64,000 nucleotides of DNA. Source: JAPLFM01 sp964650885. GTDB lineage: Bacteria > Bacteroidota > Ignavibacteria > Kapaibacteriales > UBA2268. The notes beneath the pieces were generated by a model. That model saw only the letters and a list, made by a program, of their open reading frames with translations. It was not told where the DNA came from and ran no database searches. Below, piece by piece: positions 56,066 through 64,000 of this stretch. The translations under genes were made by a program, and so were the position numbers. The DNA lies in the NCBI GenBank assembly GCA_964650885.1, contig CAZYXG010000005.1:1-64000 (forward strand), written 5' to 3'. Position 1 is the stretch's first letter. Each line of letters starts with the position of its first letter.

Positions 56066-57271
56066 ATGGATTATAATTTTACTAAAATATTGCAAGAAAG
56101 ATTTGGCTTGGTTGGCGATTCCCAACCAATGCAAGAAGCTATTCAAATGTTAATGCAAGCCGCTCCTACTGATTTAACTGTGCTTATAACAGGGGAAACA
56201 GGAACGGGCAAGGAAGTATTTTCTCAAGCAGTTCATTCATTAAGCAATCGCAAGAAATTCCCCTTCGTGAGCGTTAATTGTGGTGCTATTCCAGAATCCT
56301 TGCTTGAATCGGAACTATTTGGGCACGAAAAGGGTGCTTTTACTGGCGCTCATGAGCAAAGAAAGGGTTTCTTTGAAGTAGCAAATAGAGGAACAATTTT
56401 TCTTGATGAAATTGGCGAAATGCCATTTAGCACACAAGTGAAGCTACTTAAAGTGCTTGAGTCTGGTGAATTTTCGAGAATAGGTTCAACTGCTGTTCAA
56501 AAAGTTGACGTAAGGGTTATAGCTGCTACTAATCGTACTTTAGAAGAAGAAGTTCAAAGTGGGAATTTCCGACAAGATTTATATTACAGATTAAAGAATG
56601 TACATATTTATTTACCTGCATTAAGAAACCACCCAGAAGACATACCAGCTTTATATGACTTTTTTGCAAGAAATATTTGCTCAAAAATTGGAATTGAATA
56701 TAAAGGCGTTGCCAATGATGTTGTAGAAATATTCAAACGATTGGAATGGTCTGGCAATATACGTGAGCTGAAAAACTTAGTTGAGACAATGATTACTCTC
56801 GAAAAAGTTAGCTATATAACACCAGAAGTTGCTCGCAAATACTTAAAACCTACATTGCCTCCACATATTGCTACAAATGTACCTGATTCTCATGCTTTAG
56901 TAAGATTTGGCTCTAATAGCAATGCCAACAAAGAAAATCCTCAATTTGAATTGGGACTAATTTTTAGAAGTCTTTTAGCTTTGCAAAATGAAGTTAATGA
57001 TTTGAAATCAATGTCTCGCCATACTATTGCTTCTGTAGATGAAATTAAAGATACACTTTATCATGGAATTAATGTTAAACAAGATGAAGTGGAAGTAAAG
57101 AGTTTCGATGAAATGGAAGCAGTTGAAAATTTGAATTTAGCTTCAATTGAGAAAAAATTTATTTCTGAGGCATTGCGAAGATTCAATAGTAATCGCAGAC
57201 TTGCAGCCAAAGAATTAGGAGTTAGCGAAAGAACACTTTATAGAAAAATCGCAGAATATGGACTTGAATAA
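56066..57271 (+). CDS. Sigma-54-dependent activator without receiver domain
   Basis: A 401-aa AAA+ enhancer-binding protein that opens sigma-54 promoters. The AAA+ domain starts almost at the N-terminus: Walker A G43-ETGTGKE50, the sigma-54 contact loop GAFTGA at 90-95, Walker B IFLDEIGE (about 113-120) and the arginine-finger region RQDLYYRLKN. A variable linker (about 265-355) leads to a Fis-type helix-turn-helix (about 358-401: RRLAAKELGVSERTLYRKI). There is no receiver, GAF or PAS domain, so activity is probably set by expression level or a partner protein. The AGG before the ATG lies just outside the ferritin terminator. Confidence 0.92.
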   Translation: MDYNFTKILQERFGLVGDSQPMQEAIQMLMQAAPTDLTVLITGETGTGKEVFSQAVHSLSNRKKFPFVSVNCGAIPESLLESELFGHEKGAFTGAHEQRKGFFEVANRGTIFLDEIGEMPFSTQVKLLKVLESGEFSRIGSTAVQKVDVRVIAATNRTLEEEVQSGNFRQDLYYRLKNVHIYLPALRNHPEDIPALYDFFARNICSKIGIEYKGVANDVVEIFKRLEWSGNIRELKNLVETMITLEKVSYITPEVARKYLKPTLPPHIATNVPDSHALVRFGSNSNANKENPQFELGLIFRSLLALQNEVNDLKSMSRHTIASVDEIKDTLYHGINVKQDEVEVKSFDEMEAVENLNLASIEKKFISEALRRFNSNRRLAAKELGVSERTLYRKIAEYGLE

Positions 57272-57301
57272 TATTTATTTTTTATATTATAATTATATAA
57301 T

Positions 57302-59116
57302 ATGCAACTAACCGAAGAACAAAAAAGTATAATCAATTCCAAAGGCGACATTAAAATTAATGCAGTGGCAGGCTCTGGTAAAACTACTACTGTAATTGAA
57401 TATGCCAAGACTCGCCCAGCTGGGAGTAAAATACTTTACTTAGCTTTCAATAAATCTGTAAAACTGGAAGCTGTAAAAAAATTCTCAGATAACAATATAC
57501 ATAACGTACAAGTAGAAACCGCACACTCACTTGCCTACCGCCATATAGTGATGAGGTCTGGCTTTAAAATCAAAACTCAGGGATATAAGATAAATGAAAT
57601 AGTAGAACTATTGAATTTGCAAGGTGGTGACGAAAAGCATACCGAATATGTAATTGCAAATTATATTAGCAAACTAATTTCTTTTTTCTGCAATAGCGAT
57701 AAACCAAAAGTCGCAGATTTGAATTTTATAGAAACTATTAGCGATAAAAAAGCTAAGACTTTTGTTGCTACTTATTACCCTTATATACTTAAGCAAGCAA
57801 GAATATTATTAGGCAAAATGTATAAAGGAGAAATAGAAATTACTCATGATTTCTATCTAAAACTTTTTCAATTATCTAATCCCGATTTACATTATGATTA
57901 TATTTTATTCGATGAGGGTCAAGATGCTTCAGCCGCTATGCTCGATGTATTTTTAAATCAGAAAGCCACAAAAGTCATTGTAGGTGATACAAACCAACAG
58001 ATTTATAGCTGGCGTTATGCTATAAATTCGCTAGAAAAAGCAAATTTCAAAAACTTTTATTTAACTACTAGTTTCCGCTTCAGTCCTTCCATTGCTAATC
58101 TTGCAAAAGAAATACTAGCATTCAAAAGTTATATAGGCGAAGAAAATGATATTAATATATTCGGAAAAGGAAGCACTCAAGTAGTTAAATCGAATGCCAC
58201 AATAGCAAGAACAAATCTTGGATTATTGCTTAGAGCTATTGAATATATTACTGAAAGAAAGAGCGTTAGTAATATTTATTTTGAAGGAAATATAAATTCT
58301 TATACCTATGCAGACGAAGGAGCTTCTCTCTATGATGTATTGAATTTATTTAATGGTGAGCATGCTAAGATTAGAGACTCGCTCATTAAAAATATGAAAG
58401 ACATAGAAGAGTTGGAAGATTATATTGAAAAAACTGAAGATGGTCAGCTATCTATGATGCTGGAAATTGTGAAGGAATATGGCAATGAAATTCCAAAACT
58501 AATTAATAAACTTAAAAAGAAGCACGTTGAAAACGATGAAAAAGAAAAAGCCGAAATGGTATTTTCTACTGTTCACCGCTGCAAAGGCATGGAGTATGAC
58601 TCTGTCTATCTAGTAAATGATTTTATTACTGAAGAGAAATTACAAAAAATAGAAATAGATATTGAAAAAGGCGAAGAAGTTAATTTAGCAAAAATTAATG
58701 AAGAAATTAATCTTCTATATGTTGCTATCACAAGAACAAAGAAATTACTTTACATTCCAGAGAAAATGCTACCCATTGACTTCAAAAAGTCAGTTGATAT
58801 ATTCGTTACGGTTCAAGCAACTAAAGAACAGAAAAAAGAGCTAGCAAAACCTACGAATAGCACACATCGAAAAGAACGAAAACCAAGGACTGAGAGAAAG
58901 CCACGAGCCGAAAGAAATAGTGAAAAAACATTTTCTGTTGATAAATTCCGAGAAAAACACAAAGATGCTTATAGACCTTGGACTTCCCCACAAGATAGTG
59001 AACTAAGCGATATGTATTATAATTCATCGAGTGTGGCTGAAATGGCAGAACATTTCGGCAGAACTCGTGGTGCAATTTTAGCAAGATTAGCAAAAGTTGG
59101 ACTTGGCGATTTATAG
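57302..59116 (+). CDS. SF1 (UvrD/Rep, Fbh1-like) helicase with C-terminal DNA-binding-like module
   Basis: A 604-aa ATP-dependent helicase. Motifs: Walker A A21-VAGSGKT28, motif II DEGQD (about 203-207, Gly instead of the common Ala/Ser), GDTNQQIYSWR, TTSFRFSP, STVHRCKGMEYD and YVAITRTKK (about 474-482). It is shorter than UvrD, resembling Fbh1/phage-like helicases. After the core comes a basic linker of repeated KERKPR-type units (about 517-545). A compact C-terminal module (about 555-604) follows: PWTSPQDSELSDMY...VAEMAEHFGRTRGAILARL, which looks like a Myb/homeodomain-like helix-turn-helix. It is probably a repair or anti-recombination helicase. Confidence 0.85.
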   Translation: MQLTEEQKSIINSKGDIKINAVAGSGKTTTVIEYAKTRPAGSKILYLAFNKSVKLEAVKKFSDNNIHNVQVETAHSLAYRHIVMRSGFKIKTQGYKINEIVELLNLQGGDEKHTEYVIANYISKLISFFCNSDKPKVADLNFIETISDKKAKTFVATYYPYILKQARILLGKMYKGEIEITHDFYLKLFQLSNPDLHYDYILFDEGQDASAAMLDVFLNQKATKVIVGDTNQQIYSWRYAINSLEKANFKNFYLTTSFRFSPSIANLAKEILAFKSYIGEENDINIFGKGSTQVVKSNATIARTNLGLLLRAIEYITERKSVSNIYFEGNINSYTYADEGASLYDVLNLFNGEHAKIRDSLIKNMKDIEELEDYIEKTEDGQLSMMLEIVKEYGNEIPKLINKLKKKHVENDEKEKAEMVFSTVHRCKGMEYDSVYLVNDFITEEKLQKIEIDIEKGEEVNLAKINEEINLLYVAITRTKKLLYIPEKMLPIDFKKSVDIFVTVQATKEQKKELAKPTNSTHRKERKPRTERKPRAERNSEKTFSVDKFREKHKDAYRPWTSPQDSELSDMYYNSSSVAEMAEHFGRTRGAILARLAKVGLGDL

Positions 59117-59254
59117 AGCTTAATCCAAATCACTTATTTTATATTTAGATACGATTTGCAACGATTAGATACTTTTGTGATACGATTATGGAATGATTGG
59201 GGTTAGTAATTTGGTAATTAATAATACTATAGTTATTTTACGTAAAATATATTT

Positions 59255-60247
59255 ATGAGAAATAAATAATAAGATATTTAGTAATCGCAGCCATAATTTT
59301 ATTTTCATCAGGTTTGAAAGCAGCCAAAACATATATTGGCGGTCAGTTCGACAAGCCCAAAGATAATACAATTACTATCCAGTATAACACTTCCATTCTA
59401 AGCTATATAGAAGATGTTACCACCAAACAAGAAGTAATTCTCAATGAAAATAACAACTTTATGTTTGAAATTGAAACAGATATTCCTTTAAATTTTAACT
59501 TACTTAATGGTGAACATTGGATGTTTATTAATAAATATGCTGCCATCGGAGATAGCCTTTATTTCAAATTTCAAGATAGCTCAATGGAATTCACTGCAAA
59601 ATGCGAAGATTGTCTAAATTTTATGTTTGATTGGGAAGAAAAATTTTATAGCAATCCAAAAGCCAACAAAGAATTTAATTCAAGTTAGATAGTTTACTAA
59701 AGCTATATAATAATCATTTTAATAATGAAGATTTATATAACCGATTAATAATTAAATATAATAATCTTATAGTTGATAATCAATTAGCTCCAGACTTTAA
59801 ACTTCTCGATTTAGAAGGTAATNNNNNNNNNNNNNNNNNNNNNNNNNNNNNNNNNNNNNNNNNNNNNNNNNNNNNNNNNNNNNNNNNNNNNNNNNNNNNN
59901 NNNNNNNNNNNNNNNNNNNNNNGGGAACAAGTTGTGCACCTTGTTTAGCACAAATTCCAGCTGCTAATCAACTCAAAGAAAGATTCAAAGATAAAGATGT
60001 AGTCTTTCTTAATATCGCATTTGATAACTCAATAGACAAACTCAAAAGATTTATTGATTACAAGTCATTTAAGGGTGTACACTTGATTGAAAAGAAAGGA
60101 TTTGCCTCGAATGTTGCTGATTCGTATAAGATTAATTCTCTACCCCATTATTTTCTTATAGATAAGAATGGTTACATAGTAAACGGCGAAGCTCCAAGAC
60201 CAATCGATAAACCAGACCAAATTATTGAAAATGAATTAAATAAATAA
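59255..60247 (+). pseudogene. Broken TlpA-like thiol:disulfide oxidoreductase gene (spans gap)
   Basis: Four pieces line up as one exported thioredoxin-fold protein. An ATG at 59255 is one base out of frame with the signal-peptide-like stretch RYLVIAAIILFSSGLKA. A 124-codon frame (59314-59688) follows. A second one-base shift near 59683 leads into LDSLLKLYNNH...APDFKLLDLEG, which runs into the N-gap. After the gap the sequence resumes as (W)GTSCAPC and completes a normal thioredoxin domain to 60247. The active-site CAPC is intact. From TlpA layouts only about 55-70 nt should be missing, so the 100 Ns are a placeholder. The shifts may be real decay or assembly error beside the gap. Confidence 0.7.
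59823..59922. other. Assembly gap (100 N)
   Basis: Exactly 100 undetermined bases inside the TlpA-like gene, just before the tryptophan of its WGTSCAPC active site. Confidence 0.99.
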
Positions 60248-60267
60248 TTCCACCTCCTATAAACAGC

Positions 60268-60294
60268 AAAGCCACCTTTCAGTGGCTTTTATTT
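60268..60294 (+). terminator. Rho-independent terminator between TlpA-like gene and nuoI
   Basis: AAAGCCAC/GTGGCTTT with a 6-nt loop, followed on the plus strand by TATTTG and then a T-run. It lies between converging genes; the minus-strand tail (GCTGTTTA) is poorer. Confidence 0.8.
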
Positions 60295-60300
60295 GTTTTT

Positions 60301-60798
60301 TTATTTATATTGTCTTAGGAATTCAAGCCTGTCTTGTAGTCTTTCTACAGGTACTAGCAATCTTTCTTTACCTAGTATAGCTTCGTTTGCGTCTGTGAAG
60401 ATAATATCATAATCTTTGCTCATCACAATTGCTTCTTCTGGGCAAACTTCTTCGCAATATCCGCAATAGATGCAGCGAAGCATATTGATTTCAAATTTAA
60501 TTGGGTATCTTTCTTTTGTTTTCTCAGTTTCGCCAGCTTGCACTTCAATTGCCAATGCAGGGCATACTCTTGAGCAAAGCCCACACGCAACGCAACGTTC
60601 TCCGCTTTCTTCAAGCACAAGTACTGGTCGACCTCTATATGAACCTTCTGGTTCCCATCGCTCTTCTGGATACTGACGAGTAAACTTTGGCTTGAACATT
60701 TGGCGAAAAGTTATTCCTAAGCCACGAGCTATTTCAGGTAAGTAGAGACTTTCCCAAAAAGTTAGCCTATCTTTTTCATACGATTGAGTATTTTCCAT
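60301..60798 (-). CDS. nuoI: NADH-quinone oxidoreductase subunit I
   Basis: The complex I peripheral-arm subunit carrying two [4Fe-4S] clusters (N6a, N6b) that pass electrons towards the quinone site; 165 aa. Two ferredoxin motifs are plain: CVACGLCSRVCP (about 68-79) and CIYCGYCEEVCP (about 112-123), with the expected spacing. It is the last of three co-directional nuo genes, with 29 nt to nuoH. Confidence 0.96.
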   Translation of the reverse strand: MENTQSYEKDRLTFWESLYLPEIARGLGITFRQMFKPKFTRQYPEERWEPEGSYRGRPVLVLEESGERCVACGLCSRVCPALAIEVQAGETEKTKERYPIKFEINMLRCIYCGYCEEVCPEEAIVMSKDYDIIFTDANEAILGKERLLVPVERLQDRLEFLRQYK

Positions 60799-60827
60799 AC
60801 TTTAAACCACTAAAATTTAATTTTCAA

Positions 60828-61883
60828 TTATTTTAAAAACATTATTACACTTGCTGTAATCAACACATTGATAATTGCAAGTGGAAGCATCACTTTCCAG
60901 CCCAATGACATCAACTGATCGTAGCGGAAACGTGGAACTGTCCAACGAACCCAAACGAAGAAGAAGATAAAGAATAATACTTTTAGTGCAAATGCACCAA
61001 ATTGTACTAATGCTAAAGGAATAGAGCCGGCTTCAAGCCCTAACATTTCTTGAGGGAAAGGTAGATTATATCCACCAAAATAGAACAATGATATTAGCCC
61101 AGAAGCAGTTGCCATATTCGCATATTCTGCTAAGAAAAACATACCAAATTTCATACCCGAATATTCTGTATTAAATCCACCAACAAGCTCTGGCTCTGCC
61201 TCTGGCAAGTCGAAAGGAGTTCTGTTTGTTTCAGCAAATGAAGAAACTAAGAAAATAATAAACCCTAACGGCTGAGTTACAATATGCCAATTCCAAAACC
61301 AACCAGCTTGATGTTTCACCATTGCATCTAACGATAATGTTTGAGTCAACATAATGATTCCAACTAATGACAATCCCATAGATAGTTCATAAGAAATCAT
61401 TTGTGCCGATGCACGCAATCCGCCAAGCAATGAGTATTTACTATTTGAAGACCAACCTGCCAATGTAATACCATAAACTCCAACCGAAGTCATAGCCAAT
61501 ATATAAAGCAAACCAATATTTGAATCGGGCAAAATACCCATTTTCACTTGGTGACCCATAATATTCACATAATCGCCAAATGGCATTACTGCATAAACAG
61601 AAAATGCGATTATCAAGGCAAGTGTTGGTGCAAGTCTATGGAAATTCTTATGTGCAGCAGCTGGGATAATATCCTCTTTCATAAAGAGCTTAACCACATC
61701 TGCAAATGGTTGCAATAAGCCCATTGGGCCAACTCTATTTGGTCCAATTCTATTTTGAATAAATGCAGCTATCCTACGTTCAATCCATACTTCTGCGGCA
61801 GCTAGAACCAAAACGATTTGCGAAATTATAAGTGCTTTCACACCTGCTTCAGCTAAAAGCCAAGTAATTGTTGTATTTTCCAT
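60828..61883 (-). CDS. nuoH: NADH-quinone oxidoreductase subunit H
   Basis: The complex I membrane subunit that forms the quinone chamber; 351 aa with 8-9 membrane helices. Family signatures seen: EVWIERRIAAFIQNRIGPNRVGP (two overlapping parts, about 26-48) and the loop AETNRTPFDLPEAEPELVGG (about 219-238) lining the quinone cavity. Its ATG overlaps the nuoG stop (TAATG), so translation is coupled. Confidence 0.97.
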   Translation of the reverse strand: MENTTITWLLAEAGVKALIISQIVLVLAAAEVWIERRIAAFIQNRIGPNRVGPMGLLQPFADVVKLFMKEDIIPAAAHKNFHRLAPTLALIIAFSVYAVMPFGDYVNIMGHQVKMGILPDSNIGLLYILAMTSVGVYGITLAGWSSNSKYSLLGGLRASAQMISYELSMGLSLVGIIMLTQTLSLDAMVKHQAGWFWNWHIVTQPLGFIIFLVSSFAETNRTPFDLPEAEPELVGGFNTEYSGMKFGMFFLAEYANMATASGLISLFYFGGYNLPFPQEMLGLEAGSIPLALVQFGAFALKVLFFIFFFVWVRWTVPRFRYDQLMSLGWKVMLPLAIINVLITASVIMFLK

Positions 61884-63652
61884 TAATCTAGTTTCATTAC
61901 GTGTGAAACATAATTGTTTATTTTAGGTTCTGGTGCATTCGCTTTATTCAGCACCAAGCCCTGATATTCTTCTAATAGTTCATAGCTCATACCAGCAAAT
62001 GCAGGTATTGATTTTGCTATTTCATTGAATACTGCTTCAGAATCTTTGTATCTCCATCCAGCACCAAAGCTCAATGCCAAATCTCTAATAATTCTCCAGC
62101 TTTGTCTGCAACTTCTTAATTCGTGCTGAGTCCAACGGTCATTGAAAGCCCCGAATTTATCCAGTCTGCTCATAGAAAGTCCCATATAGCGAAGATTTTC
62201 TTTAGTTACTAAAGCTGGTTTGAAGTATTGCACTCTTCCATTAGTGTTGGTGTACGTACCTTCCACTTCAGCGTAAGTAGAAGCAGGTAATACAATATCT
62301 GCACTATTAACTAAATCAGAAAAGTTGTATGCTTGCACAATAAGTAAATCTAACTTATCTAAAACACTACTAATTTCTGAAAATTCGCTAAAATCATCTT
62401 CCATTATATAAAGTGCTTTAATAGTGCCATTATTAATTTTCTCAGCCAAATCTTTATATTTAAGTCCTGTCCCATTTGCTCCTACTTCTTTAGCACCTGT
62501 CATATTTGGTACTGAATTTGGATTTGCTTCAAAAGGTCCTTCATTTTGATTTTTGTTTAAGTGTGGCAAGAAATCTAAATTATTAGATTTCACAACGTTT
62601 TTAACAAATTTAGCAAAAAGAAAATTACTTTCATTTGTAGTTTTTCCAGAAGCTAAAAACATAATTTCGTCAGCTTTAAATGACTTCAACTTTTGAGTTG
62701 TAGCTTCTATAGCTTCATCCCATGAAGAAATCTGCTGAGTTCCATTTTGTTTCACAAGTGGTTCAGTCACTCTATTTTCGTTCACAAAGTCAATTTGCGA
62801 AAGCCTTGCATAGTCGCTTAGCCAGTATTTATTTACATACATATTAACTTTTGGCTGCACTCTCAATAATTCATTATTACGAACACCAAGATTTGTGTTA
62901 GCTCCGCTGCCATCTGCAAATGAAATAGAAGGATTGGAAGTCATATCCCAAACTCTAGCTTTGAAACGGAAATCAGAGCTAGTTAATGCACCAACTGGGC
63001 AAAGCTCAATAACGTTCATAGAATAAGGACTATCGAAGACAGTATTTTCAAAGAGTTCAATTGTAACTTTATCGCCACGTTGAACAAAAGTTAATACATC
63101 TTGTTTTGCAACTTCTTGAGAAAATCTAATACAACGAGAGCATGAGATACAACGTTCAGCATCGAACAGCACATTTGGTCCCCAAACTTGACGTTTAGGT
63201 TTGTGGTTCTTAGCTTCAGTAAATCTACTTTCACCCTTTGAATGGCGGAAAGCATATTCTTGCAATTTGCACTCGCCAGCTTCATCGCAAATAGGGCAAT
63301 CTAAAGGGTGGTTAATCAGCAAGAATTCCATAACGGCTTCTTGAGCTTCATTTGCTTTATGATTTTGTGTATGTACCACCATTCCATCGGAAACAGGAGT
63401 AGCACATGCAATTTGCAACTTAGGAATAAAGTTTACTATTGGATTACCAGCTTCGTCTAATTCAATATCACCAGTGGAATTTCTTTTGGGGCTACCAACT
63501 TCCACCAAACACATACGACAATTACCTGCAACAGATAGCTCTGGGTGCCAGCAAAAGTGAGGAACCTGCATACCATTATCATAGATTGCTTGGATAATAG
63601 TTTTGCCAGGCGAAGTCTCTATTCGTTGCCCATCAATTATAACGTGAGGCAT
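61883..63652 (-). CDS. nuoG: NADH-quinone oxidoreductase subunit G
   Basis: The large Fe-S subunit of complex I, about 589 aa. N-terminal [2Fe-2S] ligands C34, C45, C48, C83; the His-Cys3 [4Fe-4S] site H115, C119, C122, C128; and a further [4Fe-4S] site C168, C171, C174, C218 are all present. A molybdopterin-oxidoreductase-like domain without evident cofactor residues follows (about 225-540). It is shorter than the ~900-aa E. coli protein, mainly at the C-terminus. The ATG at 63652 is preferred (GAGGA 7 nt upstream) over TTG 63667. Confidence 0.95.
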   Translation of the reverse strand: MPHVIIDGQRIETSPGKTIIQAIYDNGMQVPHFCWHPELSVAGNCRMCLVEVGSPKRNSTGDIELDEAGNPIVNFIPKLQIACATPVSDGMVVHTQNHKANEAQEAVMEFLLINHPLDCPICDEAGECKLQEYAFRHSKGESRFTEAKNHKPKRQVWGPNVLFDAERCISCSRCIRFSQEVAKQDVLTFVQRGDKVTIELFENTVFDSPYSMNVIELCPVGALTSSDFRFKARVWDMTSNPSISFADGSGANTNLGVRNNELLRVQPKVNMYVNKYWLSDYARLSQIDFVNENRVTEPLVKQNGTQQISSWDEAIEATTQKLKSFKADEIMFLASGKTTNESNFLFAKFVKNVVKSNNLDFLPHLNKNQNEGPFEANPNSVPNMTGAKEVGANGTGLKYKDLAEKINNGTIKALYIMEDDFSEFSEISSVLDKLDLLIVQAYNFSDLVNSADIVLPASTYAEVEGTYTNTNGRVQYFKPALVTKENLRYMGLSMSRLDKFGAFNDRWTQHELRSCRQSWRIIRDLALSFGAGWRYKDSEAVFNEIAKSIPAFAGMSYELLEEYQGLVLNKANAPEPKINNYVSHVMKLD

Positions 63653-63774
63653 TATATAGTTCCTCAAAAAATTATTTCAAAAATAAAAACATTCAGAATA
63701 CAAAATACAAAGAAATTTTTAATGCAAAAACCAATTAGTTGAATAGTTATTAAAATTTTGCCTTTTTTAATGCA

Positions 63775-64000
63775 TTATTCAATTAAATCTTCCAATCCTT
63801 CAATTTCTGTTAGAACAAAAATTTTCTTTTCGTTATCTTTCGAAATCACAAATTTATCAACGTAAGGATATGGTAAATCTCCTTTTTCAGTTTCAATTAC
63901 CAGTACATCATTTGCAGGCATTTCCCAAACATCTATAATTTTTCCGACTTCTTTTCCACTTTCATAGTAAACCATGTAATTTAGCGGAGAATTTAGAAAA
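63775..64000 (-). CDS. rimM: Ribosome maturation factor RimM, C-terminal part (partial)
   Basis: The frame is open to the window edge, so the gene starts outside. The visible 75 aa are the PRC-barrel domain of RimM: GKEVGKIIDVWEMPANDVLVIE, then a P-Y-V-D segment and the terminal EGLEDLIE, in the order typical for the family (LIG..V......PANDVL...P....FV...D......EGL.). RimM helps mature the 30S head. Motif likeness is clear, but the N-terminal domain is not available for confirmation. nuoG follows 123 nt downstream. Confidence 0.8.
   Translation of the reverse strand, partial: FLNSPLNYMVYYESGKEVGKIIDVWEMPANDVLVIETEKGDLPYPYVDKFVISKDNEKKIFVLTEIEGLEDLIE

Overview
The window is an AT-rich bacterial chromosome segment, probably a scaffold from a draft or metagenome assembly: it holds two runs of exactly 100 Ns. 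Gene content points to the Bacteroidota/Chlorobiota (FCB) group, possibly a Kapabacteria- or Ignavibacteria-like lineage. The clues are giant secreted proteins with type IX secretion (T9SS)-like C-terminal sorting domains and choice-of-anchor-D/ASH repeats, a sortilin/BNR-type secreted protein, a Bacteroidota-style SpoIIE phosphatase, MenA, complex I, and promoter-like TAnnTTTG boxes. The exact lineage cannot be fixed from sequence reading alone.

Layout. 0.5-7.5 kb: lpdA, then a DUF389 membrane protein and a CPA1 Na+/H+ antiporter, followed by a sulfur-handling run (TSUP exporter, persulfide-dioxygenase-like MBL/rhodanese protein, thioredoxin-like protein). 7.6-19 kb: an S66 LD-carboxypeptidase, a 1583-aa vWA/ASH secreted protein, a temptin-like CxxCH secreted protein beside its decayed duplicate, an AI-2E family permease, an M13 metallopeptidase lipoprotein and a second TSUP protein. 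19.1-27.1 kb: a same-strand run headed by a 1652-aa secreted protein, then an NAD-dependent epimerase, a sodium:solute symporter, a CDP-alcohol phosphatidyltransferase and a small membrane protein. 27.1-32.6 kb: a compact minus-strand DNA-repair operon, recJ - nuclease/helicase fusion - ruvC. 32.7-36.6 kb: rsgA, an unknown gene, ybeY, a DUF494 gene, a SpoIIE phosphatase and tRNA-Arg(CCT). 37-51.7 kb: a broken lipoprotein gene, yqeY, mutS2, a baeRF-like protein, menA, a double-OmpA outer-membrane protein, a BNR/sortilin-like protein and valS. 51.8-64 kb: nuoF, nadD, a small decay island (PIN gene, TIR remnant, GNAT pseudogene), ferritin, a sigma-54 activator, an SF1 helicase, a broken TlpA-like gene, nuoI-nuoH-nuoG and the end of rimM.

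How it fits together. Housekeeping genes (energy metabolism, translation, ribosome maturation, DNA repair) are intact and often tightly packed. Accessory genes show clear decay: four carry multiple frameshifts or in-frame stops, and a fifth is a truncated TIR domain. Because about 50 kb of core genes lacks such lesions, the decay looks real rather than a general sequencing-error problem, although the gene spanning the second N gap deserves caution. The observations most worth pursuing are the recJ/Dna2-like/ruvC operon, the two giant secreted paralogues with different beta-propellers, the temptin-like CxxCH family, and repeated junctions where an intrinsic terminator ends only 2-14 nt before the next start codon. 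No CRISPR array, insertion sequence, prophage or complete defence system was seen.
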